From Microglena sp. YARC (lineage: Eukaryota > Chlorophyta > Chlorophyceae > Chlamydomonadales > Chlamydomonadaceae), in assembly GCA_022414725.1 (NCBI GenBank), contig CM039464.1, forward strand, positions 44,026,906-44,090,905: DNA of 64,000 bases, in the 5' to 3' direction. A model generated the notes under the pieces. That model was not told the origin of the DNA. It did not search any database and saw only the letters and a program-made list of their open reading frames with translations. Position 1 is the stretch's first letter, and each line of letters opens with the position of its first letter. Position numbers and translations under genes: made by a program. This document shows positions 55,291-64,000 of the stretch, piece by piece.

Positions 55291-56424
55291 AAAGCAGTAC
55301 ATTCCGGGGGTCGCTAGGAAGTTTTTTTATCTGCCTTACCCCCCCCCCCCCCCCCCCCCCCCCCCCCTGCCCACCCAAAAGGCCCATCCCTCCTTCAGGA
55401 ATTATAATTAGGGGGTCAAAGTAGGGTCTATAGTGATCCCCTCGACAAGCTCTATCCATTTGTAGCCTTACATTTGGATTTTAGCAAAGTTTGACAACAT
55501 GGTCAAGCAAACACACTTTCCTAGCCCTGATTCTGAGCTGAGTCAGCATTTTTTGGTGTTTCAGACTAAGAAGGTGGTGTTAAGCCTAAGTTTCATGCCT
55601 AAGTACCCTCCATACACCCAAGAAGTTTGGGGAGAAAATTCTGAGTTTCTGGTTTGGCCCAACTTCCACACTTGGTGTACTTAGAACTACTCGAGCACCA
55701 CCTCGACACATTTACTCATTCTCGAAAACATCCGCGGATTCGGAATGCTCTCGTCAAACCAGTTTCATGGGTATGCTTAACTTCGTCAGATTCCGTCTGG
55801 TGAGGAAGTTGCGAGGGTATTTCTGAAACCGGCTCGACCCACGTACGAGGATCTGCCAGGTCACCAGGTGCCTTGGATCTAGAGGACCTCGCCTCCAGAT
55901 TTACTTGGTGTTGGAAATAAGCTCGGATTCGGAAAGATCTCGTCGAGCTTGTGTCATAGGTTTGCTTGATTTGATCAGAGACCGACTTCTGAGGAAGTTT
56001 CGGCCTCTAACAGTTTTCACCAGAGAAATTTCTGAAAGTAGCCCCCCCCCCCCCCCCCTTTCTTGAGGGGTCGATATCTACCCCTCCCGATACATTCCGA
56101 CATATTCTGGATGGTTTCGGGGCTTACGACGCCCTTAGGCCCCGATTCCGACATGCGGTACACGAGCAACTTTTTAGCGCCCCCCTGGTACATTCTATAA
56201 CCATATTATAATGATAAGGCTTGGTTATAATATAATGATATATATATTATAATTATATATCACCATCTATAACTATATACTAATATACATATAACTGTCT
56301 ATACCATAAACCATATAATAACTGTCTATACCCTTAAATAATATATATATATATATATAATAACTGTCAATACCTTCAACTATATAATAACTACCTATAC
56401 GTATACATATGTATATAAGCGCAC
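55291..56424. other. Intron DNA: poly(C), unique sequence, AT-rich repeats
   Basis: A 28-C run starts at 55340 and a 17-C run at 56042. Bases 55490-56035 are unique and carry a 61-codon plus-strand frame (MVKQTHFPSPDSELSQHFLV) with no recognisable family. Two related blocks with GGATTCGGAA and CTCGTC (55735, 55928) may be an old internal duplication. Bases 56200-56400 are TATA-rich. Confidence 0.5.
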
Positions 56425-56577
56425 CAGTAGTTGGAAAAACTCTTTCTGCACGCCGCCCTCATCAACTCCCTCCTCACCGACGAATTTGACCTTGAGAGGC
56501 TTTCGGAGGGAACCCGAGTCTTTAGCACGATTCAGCTGGATCAAGGTGTCTTGGACCAGGTAGGGCCCACGGCGTAC
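56425..56577 (-). CDS. HECT E3 ubiquitin ligase, exon 4
   Basis: A 153-bp exon, phase 0 at both ends, with acceptor CTCCCTGCAG and donor GTGCGC. It reads VRRGPYLVQDTLIQLNRAKD, then SGSLRKPLKVKFVGEEGVDE, then GGVQKEFFQLL. This is the start of the Pfam HECT domain: VRR...LVxDxLxxL, (K)PLKVxFxGExxVDxGGVxKEFFxLL. No stops or frame breaks. It is the best-preserved piece and fixes the gene family as HERC/UBE3A-like. Confidence 0.96.
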
Positions 56578-56639
56578 CTGCAGGGAGGGGGAGGGTGTGT
56601 GTGTGTGTGGGGGGGGGGGGGGAGGGGGGGTTGTGGTGG

Positions 56640-56735
56640 AGGGATAGGGGTGGAAGGAAGCAGAGTCATTAGCACGAATCAGCTGGATCAAGGTGTCTTG
56701 GACCAGGTAGGCCCACGGCGTACCAGCAGGGAGGG
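56640..56735 (-). repeat. Partial upstream copy of exon 4 with a lost acceptor
   Basis: Matches the first half of exon 4 (VRRG..., then DTLIQLIRANDS with the frame shifted by one missing C). The acceptor CTGCAG has become CTGCTG, so this copy cannot be spliced at the same place. Confidence 0.85.
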
Positions 56736-56776
56736 GGGAGGGTGGTGTTGTTGCGTGTTTTGGGGGGAGGAAGGGA

Positions 56777-56819
<43 letters not shown>

Positions 56820-56825
56820 ATTGCG

Positions 56826-56877
<52 letters not shown>

Positions 56878-56883
56878 ATTGCG

Positions 56884-56923
<40 letters not shown>

Positions 56924-56932
56924 GCCTGTTAG
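56777..56932. repeat. (GTT)n microsatellite
   Basis: About fifty GTT triplets with interspersed ATTGCGTGTT units. Confidence 0.97.
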
Positions 56933-57034
56933 GGGGAGAGGGAGCTTGTGTATCTCACTAACTCAAATTCATTTAAATTTAATTACATGCTTACATCAAT
57001 TTAATGTTCTGGATAAGCTCGCGTATCTCACTCA

Positions 57035-58935
57035 CCCAAATTCCATCACCACCACCACCACTACCATGGCCACCACCACCACCATGACCACCACCACCAC
57101 CACCATGACCACCAACACCACTACCATGACCACCACACCACCATGACCACCACCACCACCACCACCATGACCACCACCACACCATGACCACCACCAACCA
57201 CCACTACCATGGCACACCACACCACCATGACCACCACCACCACTACCACACCACCATGACCACCACCACCACCACCACCACCCACCATGACCACCACCAC
57301 CACCACCACCATAACCATGACCACCACCACACCACCACCATGACCACCACCACCACGACCACCTCACCACCATGACCACCACCATGACCACCACCACCAT
57401 GACATCACCACCACCACCATGACCACCACCATGACCACCACCACCATGACCACACCACCACCACCACCACCATGACCACACCACCACCACCACCATGACC
57501 ACCATACCATGACCACCAACCATGACCACCTCCACCACCATGACCACCACCACCATGACCACCACCACCACCACACCATGACCACCAACCACCACCACCA
57601 CCCACGCCACCACCACCACCACCACCATGACCACCCACCACCCACCACATGACCCATGACCACCACCACCACTACCATGACCACCATGCCACCACCACCA
57701 CCATCTACCACCAATACCATGACCACCACCACACACCACCCACCATACCAATGACCACCACCACCACCACTACCATGACCACCACCACCACCCATGACCA
57801 CCACCACCATGACCACCACACCCACCACCATGACCACCACCACCATGACCACCACCCACCACCACCACAAATGGCCACCACCACCACCATGACCACCACC
57901 ACTACCACCTGACCACCACCACCACCATGACCACCATGACCACCACCACTACCATGGCCACCACCACCCATGACCACCACCACCACTACCATGACCACCA
58001 CCACCACATGACCACCACCACCACTACCATGGCCACCACCACCACCATGACCACCACCACCACTACATGACCACCACCACCACCACCATGACCACCACCA
58101 CCACCACCATGGCCACCACCACCACCATGACCACCACCACCACTACCATGACCACCACCACCACTACCATGGCCACCACCATGACCACCACCACCACTAC
58201 CATGACCACCACCACCACACCATGACCACCACCACCACTACCATGGCCACCACCACCACCACCACCACCACCATGACCACCACTACCACTACCATGACCA
58301 CCACCACCACTACCATGGCCACCACCACCACCATGACCACCACCACCACTACCATGACCACCACCACCACCATGACCACCACCACCACCATGACCACCAC
58401 CACCACCATGACCACCACCACCACACCATGGCCACCACCACCCACCACCACCACCACCACCATGACCACCACCAACCACATGGCCACCACCACCACCACC
58501 ATGACCACCACCACCACCACCACCACCACCACCATGACCACCACCACCACTACCATGGCCACCACCACCACCACCACCATGACCACCACCACCACTACCA
58601 TGGCCACCACCACCACCACCACCATGACCACCACCACTACCATGACCACCACCACCACCATGACCACCACCCACCACCATGACCACCACCACCATGACCA
58701 CCACCACCATGACCACCACCACCATGACCACCACCATGACCACCACCACTACCATGGCCACCACCACCACCACTGACCACCACCACTACCATGCCACCAC
58801 CACCACCATGACCACCACCACCATGACCACCACCACCACTACCATGACCACCACCACATGACCACCACCACCACCATACCATGACCACCACCACCACCAT
58901 GACCACCACCACCACTACCATGGCCACCACCAATA
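57035..58935. repeat. (ACC)n / ACCACCACCATG minisatellite, 1.9 kb
   Basis: Plus strand built from ACC triplets with ATG and ACT every 9-24 bp, for example CCACCACCACCATGACCACC. It gives open frames of Thr/Met, His/Asp, Val/Met and Gly/His on both strands; none is a supported protein. Indels of C break the period in the left half. Confidence 0.97.
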
Positions 58936-58949
58936 TCCCCTGGACTGGA

Positions 58950-59222
58950 ACCAACATCTTGTTGATAATAAATGATAACACAAAGATCACACACACACAC
59001 ATTAAATAAAATAATATAAATGATAACACAAAGATCACACACACACATTAAATAAAATAAAATAAATGATAACACAAAGATCACACACACACATTAAATA
59101 AAATAAATGATAACACAAAGATCACACACACACACATTAAATAAAATAAATGATAACACAAAGATCACACACACACACATTAAATAAAATAAATGATAAC
59201 ACAATGATCACACACATAAATA
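58950..59222. repeat. ~40-bp tandem repeat (AATGATAACACAAAGATCAC)
   Basis: Six head-to-tail units, each ending in CACACACACATTAAATAAAAT. The last unit, next to exon 3, has CACAATGATCAC. Confidence 0.95.
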
Positions 59223-59248
59223 AAACACGACCTAAACCTATAACCTAC

Positions 59249-59303
59249 CTTGAGTACTAAGAAGGGGCACATGTCCATGACAGGGCTGGCACTGATGAGA
59301 CCC
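59249..59303 (-). CDS. HECT E3 ubiquitin ligase, exon 3
   Basis: A 55-bp exon with acceptor TGCTCTCTCAG and donor GTAGGT. Its first G completes the Arg codon begun by exon 2 (AG/G), then GLISASPVMDMCPFLVLK ends in phase 0 and joins VRRG of exon 4. HERC proteins have a similar NPxLxLxVRR stretch here. Phases on both sides agree exactly. Confidence 0.9.
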
Positions 59304-60300
59304 CTGAGAGAGCATGCGAGAGTAGTGTGTTGTGTTGTGTTGTAATGTGTTGTATTGCATGGGATAGCAGTGTGTTGGTGTATGGCAGGGGTGCATGGGT
59401 GCGTGGGTGGGTGGAATGTGCACATGTCCATGACAGGGCTGGCACTGAAGAGACCCCTGAGAGAGCATGCGAGAGTAGTGTGTTGTGTTGTGTTGTAATG
59501 TGTTGTATTGCATGGGTGCGTGGGTGGGTGGGTGGGTGGAATGTGCACATGTCCATGACAGGGCTGGCACTGAAGAGACCCCTGAGAGAGCATGCGAGAG
59601 TAGTGTGTTGTGTTGTGTTGTAATGTGTTGTATTGCATGGGATAGCAGTGTGTTGGTGTATGGCAGGGGTGCATGGGTGCGTGGGTGGGTGGAATGTGCA
59701 CATGTCCATGACAGGGCTGGCACTGAAGAGACCCCTGAGAGAGCATGCGAGAGTAGTGTGTTGTGTTGTGTTGTAATGTGTTGTATTGCATGGGATAGCA
59801 GTGTGTTGGTGTATAGCAGGGGTGGGTAGGTGGATGGAAGGGTGTAATGGGTGCCTAGGTGGGTGGAATGTGCACAATCCATGGCAGGGCTGGCAATGAA
59901 GAGACCCCTGCGAGAGCATGCGAGAGTAGTGTGTTGTATTGTGTTGTGTTGTGTTGTACTTTATTGTGTTGTGTTGTGTTGTGTTGTGTTGTACTGCATA
60001 TGATAGCAGAGCGTTGGTGGATGGCAGGGGTGGGTACATGCGTGGGTGGGTGGAAGGGTCACATGCCCATGACAGGGCTGGCAATGAAGAGACCCCTGCG
60101 AGAGCATGCCGGAGCAGTGTGTTGTGCTGATTTGTATTGCGTTGTATTACAGTGCATTGCATGGGATAGCAGCGCATTGGTGTACGGCAGGGGGGTGGGT
60201 GGGTGCGTGGGTGGGTAGAATGTGCACTAATGCATGACAGGGCTGATACTAAAAAGACCTCTGCGAGAGCATGCGAGAGTAGTGTGTCGTGTCTAGTTGC
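59304..60300 (-). repeat. Six upstream copies of the exon 3 5' edge, period ~125-190 bp
   Basis: Copies near 59418, 59544, 59698, 59870, 60058 and 60224. Each has CATGCTCTCTCAGGGGTCTC, the acceptor, and about 45 bp of exon (to CATGGACATGTGC), then diverges before the donor. Between them lie CACCCACCC and the ACACAACACAACAC repeat. None has the exon 3 donor, so only 59249-59303 is a complete exon. Confidence 0.93.
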
Positions 60301-60305
60301 GTTGT

Positions 60306-60384
60306 ATTGTATTGTATTGTATTGTATTGTATTGTATTGTATTGTATTGTATTGTATTTAACTGAATTGAATTGAATTATATAG
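60306..60384. repeat. (GTATT)n microsatellite
   Basis: Ten perfect TATTG pentamers, then AATTGAATTGAATT. Confidence 0.95.
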
Positions 60385-61478
60385 GGGGTGAGGGTGTGGG
60401 TGAGGGTGAGGGTGTTAGGTGAGGGTGTGGTGGTGGGTGAGGTGAGGGTGAGGGTGAGTGTGGTGGTGTGGTGGTGAGGGTGAGGGTGTGGTTGTGGGTG
60501 AGGGTGAGGGTGTGGTGACTGTGAGTGAGGGTGTGGTGGTGGTGGTGGTGGGTGAGGGTGAGGGTGTGGTTGTGGTGAGGGTGGTGTGGTGGCTGTGAGT
60601 GAGGGTGTGTGGTGGTGTGGTAGGGTGAGGGTGTGGTTGTGGGTGAGGGTGAGGGTGTGGTGGCTGTGAGTGAGGGTGTGGTGTGGTGGTGGTGGGGTGT
60701 GAGGTGAGGGTGAGGGTGTGGTTGTGGGTGAGGGTGAGGGTGTGGTGGCTGTGAGTGAGGGTGTGGTGGTGTGGTGGTGGGTGGTGGGTGAGGGTGAGGG
60801 TGTGGTTGTGGGTGAGGGTGAGGGTGTGGTTGCTGTGAGTGAGGTGTGGTGGTGGTGTGGTGTGAGGGTGAGGGTGTGGTTGTGGGTGAGGGTGAGGGTG
60901 TGGTGGCTGTGAGTGAGGGTGTGGTGGTGGTGGTGGTGGGTGAGGGTGAGGGTGTGTTGGGTGAGGGTGAGGGTGTGCTGTGAGTGAGGGTGTGGTGGTG
61001 GTGGTGGGTGTGAGGTGAGGGTGTGGTTGTGGGTGAGGGTGAGGGTGTGGTGGCTGTGAGTGAGGTGTGGTGGTGGTGAGGTGAGGCGTGTGTGTGAGGT
61101 GAGGGTGAGGGTGTGGTGGCTGTGAGTGAGGGTGTGGTGTGGTGGTGGGTGAGGGTGAGGGTGTGGTTGTGAGTGAGGGTTGAGGGTGTGGTGGCTGTGA
61201 GTGAGGTGTGGTGGTGGTGGTGAGGGTGAGGGTGAGGTGAGGGTGGTGTGTGGGTGAGTGAGGGTGAGGGTGATGGTGGCTGTGAGTGAGGGTGTGGTGG
61301 TGGTGGTGGTGGTGAGGGTGAGGGTGTGGTTGTGAGTGAGGGTGAGGGTGTGGTGGCTGTGAGTGAGGGTGTGGTGGTGGTGGTGTGGTGGTGGTGGCGT
61401 GAGGGTGAGGTGTGGTTGTGAGTGAGGGTGAGTGTGAGTGTGAGTGTAAGTGTGAGTGTGTTGGTGTAGGTGAGGGTA
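60385..61478. repeat. GGTGAGGGTGAGGGTGTGGT minisatellite, 1.1 kb
   Basis: Units with GGTGAGGGTGAGGGTGTGGT and GGCTGTGAGTGAGGGTGTGG, period about 60-100 bp. On the gene strand it is CCTCACCCTCACC intron DNA. Confidence 0.97.
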
Positions 61479-61506
61479 AGAAAAAAGAAAAGAAAAAAAA
61501 AAAAAA

Positions 61507-61643
61507 TCCCACTCACCTGAACAGTGCCCCCTGAAGTTCGCTGAATGGGATATCTGATTCTCCATCTGCAAGATCTTTGCAATAAATAAAAAAAACTAAA
61601 CAGCACCCTCTGAATTTCGCTGACTATATATATAGTTCGCTGG

Positions 61644-61680
<37 letters not shown>

Positions 61681-61700
61681 TCTCCATGCAAATATCATAA
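61507..61700 (-). repeat. Downstream copies of the exon 2 3' edge (one with both splice sites, one disrupted by TA)
   Basis: Copy at 61516-61570: acceptor-like ATCTTGCAG, MENQIS..., CACTGTTCAG and donor GTGAGT, one base shorter than exon 2. A second copy at 61597-61695 is split by a (TA)n tract. Confidence 0.85.
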
Positions 61701-61998
61701 TGCAAAAAATCTTGTAAACAAAAAATTATGCATCACTCACCAGGGTACTACTTCTTGCCAAATTGGCCAGCGCTTTATAGTGCAAAAAGCGCAAAAAACT
61801 GCACGAAACGCGCAGAGGGGCTCAAAAAGTCAGCGCGGCACCGCGCGGCCGCGCGCGCTTAGTAGCACCCTGTCCCTCACCTGAACAGTGCCCCCTGAAG
61901 TTCGCTGAATTGAGATTTCTGATTCTCCATCTGAAAGATCACAGTGCAGAATTTTTTCAAAAAAAAGGGGGGGGGAGGGGGGGGGGAATCCCACTCAC
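61701..61998 (-). repeat. Intron with another exon 2 3'-edge copy at 61880-61945
   Basis: The copy has ATCTTTCAG, MENQKSQFSELQGALF and donor GTGAGG, and is open in the exon 2 frame. The rest (61701-61875) is unique, with the GC-rich stretch GCGCGGCCGCGCGCGC at about 61838-61855. Confidence 0.8.
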
Positions 61999-62123
61999 CT
62001 GAACAGTGCCCCCTGAAGTTCGCTGAATTGGGATATCTGATTCTCCATCTGCAATATCTTTGCCTTGCTGGCTGGGTCGTAGACAAAGGAGTAGCTGCAG
62101 AAGGAGAAGCTGCCCTCATGGCT
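61999..62123 (-). CDS. HECT E3 ubiquitin ligase, exon 2
   Basis: A 125-bp exon, acceptor CCCACCCAG, donor GTGAGT, entering in phase 0 and leaving in phase 2. It reads SHEGSFSFCSYSFVYDPASK, then AKILQMENQISQFSELQGALF. HERC HECT domains have the same block just before the catalytic domain core: (C)xYPFVFDAxAKxxLLQxDAxxQM. No breaks. Confidence 0.93.
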
Positions 62124-62289
62124 CTGGGTGGGTGGGATGGGGGGGAAGACAGGGGTGTGGGTGGGTGGGTGGGTGGGTGGGGGGGTGATGTGAATGGTGT
62201 GGAGGTGCGGGGTGTGTGTGTGGGTGGGGTGGGGAGGTAAGGTGTGGTGTGGTGTGTGTGTGGGGGTGGGTGGGTGTGGGTGTGTTGGT

Positions 62290-62480
62290 AGAATTACACA
62301 AAGGAGTCGCTGCAGCTGCCCTCATGGCTCTGGGGGAGAGAGAGACAGGGGTGTGGGTGTGTGGGGTGGGTGGGTGTGGTGGTGTGTGTGGGGGTAAGGT
62401 GGTCGTGTTGTGTGGTATGGTGTGTGGTGGTGGTGGGATTACACAAAGGAGAAGCTGCCCTCATGGCTCTAGGGAAGAGA
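62290..62480 (-). repeat. Two upstream copies of the exon 2 5' edge
   Basis: At 62298-62333 and 62445-62471: a CCCAG or CCTAG acceptor followed by AGCCATGAGGGCAGC and CTCCTTTGTGTAATTC. Both end within about 30 bp in a stop. GGGTGGGTGGG runs fill the spaces (62125-62290, 62340-62440, 62480-62600). Confidence 0.88.
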
Positions 62481-62621
62481 GACAGGTGGGTGGGTGGGGG
62501 TATGTGTGTGGGGGTAGGGGGTGGTGGGGGAGAGAAAGGGGTGGGTGGGTGGGTTGGGTTGGGTTGGGGTTAGGGGTTGGGGTTGTGTGGGGGGGGGGGG
62601 ACACCACACACACACACTCAC

Positions 62622-62765
62622 CGCTTTCCACCGTCTGAAGTCATCCTTGATGTTAAACTCTTCGCTGTTCACTGCATCGTTGTAGAAGTCAGCAAAGGGA
62701 AGGACCTCGCTTATGTTGTTGGCTTCGTCCAGCATGCCAAGGGCCCGTGTAGCAGATTGCACACC
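62622..62765 (-). CDS. HECT E3 ubiquitin ligase, exon 1 visible (partial gene)
   Basis: A 144-bp exon, phase 0 at both ends, with acceptor CACACTCCTCAG and donor GTGAGTGTGTG. It reads GVQSATRALGMLDEANNISE, then VLPFADFYNDAVNSEEFNIK, then DDFRRWKA. In HERC-type ligases the matching sequence is (I/V)PxxxFYxxxLxxxxDIxxDYxxW, just before the YPFVFD block of exon 2. Earlier exons, which in HERC proteins encode RCC1-like repeats, would lie to the right of the window. Confidence 0.92.
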
Positions 62766-63140
62766 CTGAGGAGTGTGGGGGGGAATAAAATAAATATATT
62801 AAAAATAAAATAAAATATGAATATAAATCATGCACGGCATCTTTGATGAAGTCAGCAAAGGGAATTACACGTGTAGCAGATTTCACACCCTTAGAAGAGG
62901 GAGAAAACAAAAGAAATTCAAAATAGAAGTACAAAATAAAACAAAAATATTAAATACAATAAAAATATTAAAAATACGATACAAAATATGAGTATAAATC
63001 ATGCACAGGATCTTGGATGAAGCCAGTTATGGGATGGGCACGTGTGGTAGATTGCAAACCCTTAAGAGTGTGAGAAACAAAATTAAGGATTTTAAAAAAT
63101 AGAAAATAAAGTCATGCACAGCATCATTGTGGAAGTCTTC
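62766..63140 (-). repeat. Three upstream copies of the exon 1 5' edge
   Basis: At 62827-62893 (GVKSATRVIPFADFIKDAVH, with ALGMLDEANNISE deleted), 63000-63066 (decayed) and 63108-63145 (DFHNDAVHDF). Separated by A/T-rich DNA with AAATATTAAAAATA. Between 63146 and 63365 nothing recognisable is seen apart from (TTTCAA)n at 63243-63265. Confidence 0.85.
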
Positions 63141-63365
63141 ATATAATAATATGTATACTAATAGTGACTACTGCTAGTTCCGGCTTACACAGAGGTGTCC
63201 TTAACTTCACGTCCTGAAAGTGGCACATTAATCGTATGTAACAATTTCAATTTCAATTTCAATATGTATACTAGAGCAGACTAGATCATTATGAATTCAA
63301 TTCAATTATGTAATGGAGAATAATTCATGTACATTAATTTAACTGTTCCTGTCCTTCTGTTTGGT

Positions 63366-63715
63366 TTTGCCTTACCACACACCCCTGCGTACACACACAC
63401 ACATACAGACACACACAGACACCCACACAACCACACGCACACACCCAAAACGCACATACAGAACCCCTCCCCCCCCCCCTCCCCCACCCACCCACACACG
63501 CACACACACCCACACACCGATACACACATATACATACACACCACCCACACACCCACACCCACACAAACACATACCCCCCCTCCCCCACCCACCCACACAC
63601 ACACACACACTCACACACACACATACACACACATATAAACACACACACACCACACAGACCCCCCCACACAAACACCTACCTACACGCACCCCGACCCCCC
63701 ACACAACTTAGCATA
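63366..63715. repeat. (CA)n microsatellite with CCCACCC blocks
   Basis: ACACACACACCCACACAC with short C runs. Open frames across it are repeat artefacts. Confidence 0.97.
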
Positions 63716-64000
63716 TGTTGCTTGTACAGGTGATGGTGATGAAAGGTAAGGTGATGGTGATGACACACACACATATACACACAAACACATACGCCCACAC
63801 ACACCCCACCCACGCACATGCACACAGACACACCCACCCACACACGTACACGCCCCCCCCCCCCTACCCACACACATTTACACCCCCCCACCCACACAAT
63901 CCCCCCCCCCACCCCACCCCACCCCACCCCACACACACACCCCACACACACACCCCCACACACACACCCTCCACACACTCACCCAAACGCCACATCTAAC
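63716..64000. repeat. (GATGGT) spacer then (CA)n/CCCCACC microsatellite to the window edge
   Basis: A 50-bp spacer containing GGTGATGGTGATG twice, then CA repeats with C runs. Confidence 0.95.

Noticed and set aside
57032..58776. Val/Gly/His/Met-rich and Thr/Met-rich frames
   Set aside because: Low-complexity translation of the ACC minisatellite on both strands.
60385..61478. GGTGAGGGTGAGG repeat as telomeric or interstitial telomere DNA
   Set aside because: The unit is variable and does not match a known telomere repeat such as TTTAGGG, TTTTAGGG or TTAGGG.
60249..61705. 440-codon Thr/Pro/His/Ser frames
   Set aside because: Translation of the GGTGAG minisatellite; overlaps exon 2 copies only by chance.

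Overview
This is nuclear DNA from a eukaryote, most likely a repeat-rich microbial eukaryote such as a green-lineage alga. The assignment is an inference from the element types and is not firm. The evidence for a eukaryote is GT-AG introns, LINE and Ty1/copia retrotransposons, a TATA-box LTR promoter, long microsatellites, a 20-kb satellite and a 1-kb assembly gap. No prokaryotic-type gene, rRNA gene, intact tRNA gene or CRISPR array was seen.

Layout. (1) 1-10.4 kb and 20.8-23.2 kb: a nested graveyard of one or two LINE families. It contains an ORF1/ORF2 pair overlapping at ATGA, an endonuclease domain, broken reverse transcriptase pieces, a C-terminal Asp-Pro repeat tail, and two kinds of 3' tail ending in poly(A) that I call A-type and B-type. 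(2) 10387-20807: a composite Ty1/copia insertion bounded by the 5-bp duplication TTTTC. It interrupts a LINE B-type tail and holds two damaged gag-pol bodies and five LTR pieces; the 3' third of the second body is inverted in place. The primer binding site matches the anticodon half of initiator tRNA-Met. The LTRs carry an antisense tRNA-like segment and a possible leader intron bounded by a 27-bp duplication. (3) 23.24-44.04 kb: a ~423-bp tandem satellite of roughly 45-50 copies, decaying towards an N gap (44041-45040). (4) 45.2-63.1 kb: minus-strand exons of a HECT-domain E3 ubiquitin ligase (HERC/UBE3A-like), separated by introns made almost wholly of micro- and minisatellites.

The main finding is the HECT gene. 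Eight exons can be read in order from right to left, with splice sites and mostly matching phases. Nearly every exon edge has been copied repeatedly into the neighbouring intron: copies of an exon's 5' edge sit upstream of it and copies of its 3' edge sit downstream. The 423-bp satellite carries, on the same strand and in the expected place, a polypyrimidine tract, a 3' splice site and a short exon-like segment (YLVDEALRRQLE) that continues the HECT reading frame at the right spacing. The 20-kb satellite may therefore be the extreme case of the same exon-edge amplification. The HECT C-lobe with its catalytic cysteine was not found in the window, so the gene may continue to the left or be dead. 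Several single-base frame breaks, and the ragged sequence at 41-51 kb, could be decay or low consensus quality.
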